Assembly: GCF_000725125.1 (NCBI RefSeq)
Contig: NZ_JFCB01000016.1
Location: 101,170 to 165,169, forward strand
DNA length: 64,000 bases
Direction of reading: 5' to 3'
From: Streptomyces toyocaensis
GTDB taxonomy: Bacteria > Actinomycetota > Actinomycetes > Streptomycetales > Streptomycetaceae
Position numbers and translations under genes: made by a program. The notes below the pieces were generated by a model. The model was not told where the DNA came from, made no database searches, and saw only the letters and a list, made by a program, of their open reading frames with translations. Below, one piece after another: positions 60,251 through 64,000 of the stretch. Each line of letters starts with the position of its first letter. Position 1 is the first letter of the stretch.

Positions 60251-61246
60251 ATGGACACTTTCCGAATTCCGGACCTGCGCATACCCGTACCGGCGGCGCT
60301 CAATCCGGAACTCCGGGAGGCCACGGTGGCCACGGAGGCCTGGCTGGACGAGTTCGGTCTGGTGCCCACCGAGGAGGCACGTCGCCATGTGCAGCGCACT
60401 CGTGTGGACCGGCTCACCGCGTGGCTGTGCCCGAACGCCTCGCGTGAGGCCCTGACACTGATCACCCAGTGGAACGCGTGGCTGTTCCAGCTGGACGACC
60501 AGTTCGACGACGACCCGGTGCGCGGTTACCAGCCCGAGCGGTGGCGGGAGGCGTTCGGGCCGCTGTTCGCCGTCCTCGACGGAACCGTGACGGACGGGCG
60601 GCTCGCACGCTCCCTGGCCGATCTGTGGCACCGCACGACGGCCGTACGTTCCCCAGCATGGCAGCGAAGGTTCACCCCGCACCTGTTGTGGTACTTCGAC
60701 AGCTACCGGGCCGAGATGATCCATCGGGAGGAAGGCCGCGTACCCGGCCTGCAGCAATATCTCGCCCACCGACGCGCCTCGTTCGCGTTCGACGCCGTCC
60801 TGGACCTGGTGGAGATCGGCACCGGCGTCGACCTGCCCGACCACCTGCACGCACACCCGTCCTTCGCGGACATGCGGGAGGCGGTGATCTACGCGAACGC
60901 CTGCATCAACGACCTCTACTCGCTGCGCAAGGAACTCGCGCACGACTACGCCTTCAACGCCGTCACGGTCATCCGTCACCACCACCGGTGCAGCCTCCAG
61001 GAGGCGGCGGAACGCGTGGCCGTGATGCAGGCCGGACACGTCCAGCGGATCCTCGACCTCGAGCAGGTCCTGCCCGGGCGGCTGACCCGCGCCGGCCTCG
61101 CCGACGACGTCGTCGAGGACGCGCTGCGCTGCGTCGGGGACTTCCACGCACTCACCGCGGGGAACATCGCCTGGTCGAAGGAGACCGGGCGCTACGCGGA
61201 CATCGAGGCCGAACCGACCTACCTGACGGACCTCTTCACTCCGTGA
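60251..61246 (+). CDS. Class I terpene synthase (orphan)
   Basis: 331 aa, the normal size of bacterial sesqui- or diterpene cyclases. The aspartate-rich motif is FQLDDQFDDDP (D82, D83, D86). The NSE motif is ACINDLYSLRKELA (N220, S224, E228). A pyrophosphate-sensing arginine lies 45 residues upstream (YLAHRRASF), and the C-terminal RY pair is in WSKETGRYAD. All metal and diphosphate ligands are intact, so it should be active; the product cannot be predicted. No P450, prenyltransferase or methyltransferase gene is adjacent. GGAGAAGCGAG precedes the ATG. Confidence 0.93.
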   Translation: MDTFRIPDLRIPVPAALNPELREATVATEAWLDEFGLVPTEEARRHVQRTRVDRLTAWLCPNASREALTLITQWNAWLFQLDDQFDDDPVRGYQPERWREAFGPLFAVLDGTVTDGRLARSLADLWHRTTAVRSPAWQRRFTPHLLWYFDSYRAEMIHREEGRVPGLQQYLAHRRASFAFDAVLDLVEIGTGVDLPDHLHAHPSFADMREAVIYANACINDLYSLRKELAHDYAFNAVTVIRHHHRCSLQEAAERVAVMQAGHVQRILDLEQVLPGRLTRAGLADDVVEDALRCVGDFHALTAGNIAWSKETGRYADIEAEPTYLTDLFTP

Positions 61247-61399
61247 CACCCGGCCGGAGCGGAAGAATCCCGCGCACGCCTCTTGACCACCCGTACCTAC
61301 CGGTCAGTACGCTCACGTCACCCTCGATGACACCGGTGTCCTCCCCACCGTGGGCCGCGCTGACGAGCGCCGTCCCGCACCCCACCCGAGAGTCTTCCC

Positions 61400-62092
61400 G
61401 TGAACACATTCCTCGCGAGCGCGGCCGCAGTCGCGGCCGGCGCGCTGCTCGCCGTGCAGGCCTCCCTTCCCGCCCAGGCGGCGTCGGGCAGTTCCGCCTT
61501 CGGCCCGACCAGCGACCCCGTCCTCTTCGTCCACGGCTACACCGGCTCCGCCGGCAACTGGAACACCATGGCGGACCGCTTCAGCACCGACGGCTGGCCT
61601 TCGTCGCACCTCGACCAGTGGTCCTACGACTGGCGCCAGTCCAACGCCACGACCGCCCAGCAGCTGTCCACCGAGGTCGACCGTCTCCTCGCGGCCACCG
61701 GCGCCACCAAGGTCGACATCGTCAGCCACTCGATGGGAGGGCTCTCCTCGCGGTACTTCCTGAAGAACCTCGGCGGGACGTCCAAGGTCGACGCCTGGGT
61801 GTCACTCGGAGGACCGAATCACGGCACCGACAGCGCCAACGGCTGCTTCGACACCTCCTGCACCGAGATGCGCATCGGCTCCGGCTTCCTCGCCGCCCTC
61901 AACTCCGGCGACGAGACACCGGGCTCGTCCCGTTACGCCACCTGGTGGTCGCCCTGCGACACGGTGATCAACCCGGACACCACCGTCGCCCTGTCCGGCG
62001 CGGCCAACACCAGGACCGCCTGCCTCAGCCACACGGGCCTGCTCAATGACGCCACGGTCTACGCCCAGACCCGGGACATGATCAACCGCTGA
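61400..62092 (+). CDS. Secreted lipase/esterase (alpha/beta hydrolase, class 2 lipase)
   Basis: 230 aa with a Sec signal peptide (MNTFLASAAAVAAGALLAVQ, AxA site near residue 28). The mature enzyme has VLFVHGYTGSAGNW (oxyanion region), the nucleophile elbow IVSHSMGGLSS (Ser111), and a C-terminal His in CLSHTGLL. Four cysteines (GCFDTSCTEM, SPCDTV, TACLSH) could form two disulfides. It resembles small Streptomyces extracellular lipases of the LipA/EstA group. Closed by a perfect 11-bp terminator. Confidence 0.9.
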   Translation: MNTFLASAAAVAAGALLAVQASLPAQAASGSSAFGPTSDPVLFVHGYTGSAGNWNTMADRFSTDGWPSSHLDQWSYDWRQSNATTAQQLSTEVDRLLAATGATKVDIVSHSMGGLSSRYFLKNLGGTSKVDAWVSLGGPNHGTDSANGCFDTSCTEMRIGSGFLAALNSGDETPGSSRYATWWSPCDTVINPDTTVALSGAANTRTACLSHTGLLNDATVYAQTRDMINR

Positions 62093-62119
62093 GAGTCCTC
62101 GGCCGGCCGGAACGCCTCC

Positions 62120-62147
62120 GGGGCACCTCCCGCACAGGAGGTGCCCC
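62120..62147 (+). terminator. Hairpin terminator after lipase gene
   Basis: GGGGCACCTCC at 62120-62130 pairs perfectly with 62137-62147 around 6 bases, 27 bases past the lipase stop. Confidence 0.9.
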
Positions 62148-62184
62148 GCCCGGCCGGAACGTCCGGGCTCCCCACCGACTCACC

Positions 62185-62274
62185 TCAGTGGGCGTGCTCG
62201 CCGGCCGCGGGTGACTTGACGGTCAGGGGCAGCAGCTTCCTGCCCGTCGGACCGATCTGGATACTCGTGTCCAT
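62185..62274 (-). pseudogene. Possible gene 3' end cut by integration (attachment-site remnant)
   Basis: The minus strand reads MDTSIQIGPTGRKLLPLTVK then SPAAGEHAH and a TGA at 62185-62187. It has a protein-like composition but is only 29 codons long after a methionine, and an in-frame TAG lies a few codons further upstream. It ends just before the lipase terminator and lies next to the integrase gene. The layout fits a coding tail separated from its gene by insertion of the element to the right. It may also be a chance frame. Confidence 0.35.
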
Positions 62275-62321
62275 CTGCCGCCATATACCGACAAGCCCAA
62301 ATCCGCGCTACCGTCCTCGAC

Positions 62322-63941
62322 ATGGGGAAACGAGCCAGGACCCGCCGGGCGACCGACCGGCGGCAGTACGAGGTCGAGGCCGAGTGGACCGAGGCCGACT
62401 TAGCACTCTTGGAGAAGCTGAAGAAGACGGAGGCAGCCCTACCTGATGACGCACCACGGGCCCTGCTGTCCGTGCGGCTGTCCGTCCTCACCGACGACAC
62501 GACGTCACCGGTCCGCCAGGAGCTCGACCTGCGCAGGCTGGCCTTGGACCGCGGCTGCCGAGTCGTCGGCGTGGCCAGCGACCTCAACGTGTCGGCCACG
62601 AAGGTCCCACCGTGGAAGCGCAAGGAGCTCGGGGACTGGCTCAACAACCGGGCGCCGGAGTTCGACGAGATCCTCTTCTGGAAGCTGGACCGCTTCGTAC
62701 GGCGGCTCACCGACCTCAGCACCATGATCGACTGGTGCCTGAAGTACAGGAAGAACCTCGTCTCCAAGAACGACTCGATCGACCTGACCACCACGGCCGG
62801 GAAGATCATGGTCACGATCATCGGCGGCATCGCCGAGATCGAGGCCGCCAACACCAGCACGCGTGTAGCGAGCCTCTGGGACTACACCAAGACACAGAGC
62901 GACTGGCTCGTGGGCAAGCCGGCGTACGGGTACGAAACGGCGGAGGACGAGAACGGCAAGGTCGTACTCGTCATCGACGAGGACGCGCGCCGGGCGTTGC
63001 ACTGGTGCCGTACGGCCGCCTTGCGGGACAAGCCTGCTTCCGCCCGGCGCATGGTCAAGGTCCTGGTGCGTGCCAGCCTCTGCGGATCAGGCCTGACAGC
63101 GTCGACGCAGCTCCGCCGACTCAGGAACCCAGCGCTCATGGGCTACCGCGTAGAAGAGGACAAGAACGGGGGCGTACGCCGCTCGAAGATCGTATTAGGA
63201 AGCGACGCGAAGCCCATCCGCGTGGCAGACCCGATCTTCACCGAGGACGAGTTCAACAGCCTTCAGGAGGCCCTCGACCGTCGGGGAAGGAACCAGCCCA
63301 CCCGGCGCCCGGAAGGGGCAACCAAGTTCCTCGGCGTCCTGATCTGCCATGACTGCGGCTCGAACATGACTGTTCAGCAGAACCGCGTCAAGAATTGGTC
63401 CTACTCATACCTACGGTGCGGCAAGTGCAAGGCCGGAGGCCACGGCGCTCCGAACCCTGACGAGATCTACAGCAAGCTCGTCAACGACGTTCTGAGGGTT
63501 CTCGGAGACGAACCCGTCATGACCCGCGAGTACCGGCAGGGCGCCGAGGCCCGCAAGGAACAACAGCGCCTCGAACAGTCCATTGGGTACTACATGACCG
63601 GGCTGGAGCCGGGAGGCCGCTTCACGAAGACGTGCTTCACCAAGGAGCAGGCTGAGAAGACACTGGACGACCTCATCAATCAGTTGGAGACCATCGACCC
63701 CGAGTCGACCAAGGACCGGTGGGTGGCCGTACACAACGGAAAGTCGTTCCGTAGCCACTGGGAGGAAGGCGGCATGGAGGCCATGGCCGCCGATCTACTC
63801 CGGGTCGGCGTGAAGTGCGTGATCAAGCGGACGAAGGTGAAGGGCGTACGAGCCCCGCGCGTCTACATGAAGCTGATGATCCCCAAGGACGTACGAGACC
63901 GGCTGCTACGCAAGGAAGACGACTTCGCGGAAACCTTCTGA
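62322..63941 (+). CDS. Large serine recombinase (integrase)
   Basis: 539-aa site-specific recombinase. The resolvase-type catalytic domain has its serine in LLSVRLSVLTDDTTSPVRQE (Ser54), the phiC31/R4-like form of the motif, with FWKLDRFVRRLTDLS and IIGGIAEIEAANTS (helix E region). The Recombinase domain follows (VGKPAYGYETAEDENG). A zinc ribbon has LICHDCGSNM near residue 342 and LRCGKCKAGG near 365, then a coiled-coil-containing C-terminus. The N-terminus is about 45 residues longer than usual. Base usage is more AT-rich than its neighbours and there are two TTA leucine codons (62400-62402, 63195-63197), implying bldA dependence. Likely integrates an element lying to the right. Confidence 0.93.
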   Translation: MGKRARTRRATDRRQYEVEAEWTEADLALLEKLKKTEAALPDDAPRALLSVRLSVLTDDTTSPVRQELDLRRLALDRGCRVVGVASDLNVSATKVPPWKRKELGDWLNNRAPEFDEILFWKLDRFVRRLTDLSTMIDWCLKYRKNLVSKNDSIDLTTTAGKIMVTIIGGIAEIEAANTSTRVASLWDYTKTQSDWLVGKPAYGYETAEDENGKVVLVIDEDARRALHWCRTAALRDKPASARRMVKVLVRASLCGSGLTASTQLRRLRNPALMGYRVEEDKNGGVRRSKIVLGSDAKPIRVADPIFTEDEFNSLQEALDRRGRNQPTRRPEGATKFLGVLICHDCGSNMTVQQNRVKNWSYSYLRCGKCKAGGHGAPNPDEIYSKLVNDVLRVLGDEPVMTREYRQGAEARKEQQRLEQSIGYYMTGLEPGGRFTKTCFTKEQAEKTLDDLINQLETIDPESTKDRWVAVHNGKSFRSHWEEGGMEAMAADLLRVGVKCVIKRTKVKGVRAPRVYMKLMIPKDVRDRLLRKEDDFAETF

Positions 63942-63945
63942 CACG

Positions 63946-63966
63946 GTCCGCCCAACAGATGCGGAC
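63946..63966 (+). terminator. Small hairpin after the integrase gene
   Basis: GTCCGC at 63946-63951 pairs with GCGGAC at 63961-63966, 4 bases past the stop. Modest stem, possible terminator. Confidence 0.4.
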
Positions 63967-64000
63967 GGCAGCCTTCCCGAGCTGCGTAGGGAGGCGGCTT

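Noticed and set aside
57315..64000. Prophage or plasmid-type element covering the right end
   Set aside because: Apart from the serine integrase no phage structural, replication or transfer gene is in the window; the genes before it have their own terminators and chromosomal character.
1..64000. CRISPR array or cas genes
   Set aside because: No regularly spaced repeats and no Cas-like proteins were seen.

Overview
The window is chromosomal DNA from a high-GC actinobacterium, almost certainly a Streptomyces. Base composition is very GC-rich, GTG starts are common, and long spurious open frames lie antisense to real genes. The gene order lepA / rpsT / holA / comEC-comEA / degV / leuS, followed by proA-proB, obgE-rpmA-rplU and a long RNase E/G, is the Streptomyces core order. 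No rRNA, CRISPR array or IS element was seen. Starts were chosen by ribosome binding site and family length, and several are therefore internal to longer open frames.

Layout. 1-12.3 kb: hemW (cut by the left edge), a SpoIIE-type phosphatase, a decayed DyP-type peroxidase, a long-chain acyl-CoA ligase, lepA divergent from rpsT, holA, a small protein, an arylamine N-acetyltransferase and an MFS exporter. 12.5-21.5 kb: comEA-comEC (ATGA overlap), a DegV protein, a membrane-anchored helical protein, and leuS behind a short leucine-containing leader peptide and an attenuator-like terminator. 21.7-24.6 kb: a plus-strand coupled set of a 33-aa ORF, a His-rich membrane protein and a NuoF-ferredoxin fusion. 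24.7-25.6 kb: two identical tRNA-Ala(GGC) genes flanking a two-gene zinc-ribbon operon. 25.8-36 kb: the block nadD / LytR_C protein / rsfS / phosphatase, an M48 protease, two related membrane proteins, and proB / hypothetical / proA.

36.2-46.8 kb is a cell-wall glycopolymer block lying between proB and obgE. It holds a membrane protein fused to a TagF-like domain, galE, two GT2-TagF bifunctional polymerases and another GT2 enzyme. 47-55.5 kb is obgE-rpmA-rplU and rne, with a pair of genes between rplU and rne: a glycerol-1-phosphate-dehydrogenase-like enzyme and a nucleotidyltransferase. That pair could supply an activated glycerol phosphate for the TagF enzymes, which makes the two insertions a possible single pathway. 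55.7-64 kb: a DUF2344 protein, a short helical protein, a DUF2637-like membrane protein, a second SpoIIE phosphatase, an orphan class I terpene synthase, a secreted lipase, and a large serine recombinase with two TTA codons next to a short opposite-strand coding tail that may be a gene end cut by integration.

Most promising observations: the leuS leader/attenuator, the split glycerophosphate-polymer gene set, the NuoF-like fusion lacking one Fe-S cysteine, the possible attachment-site remnant beside the serine integrase, and the orphan terpene synthase.
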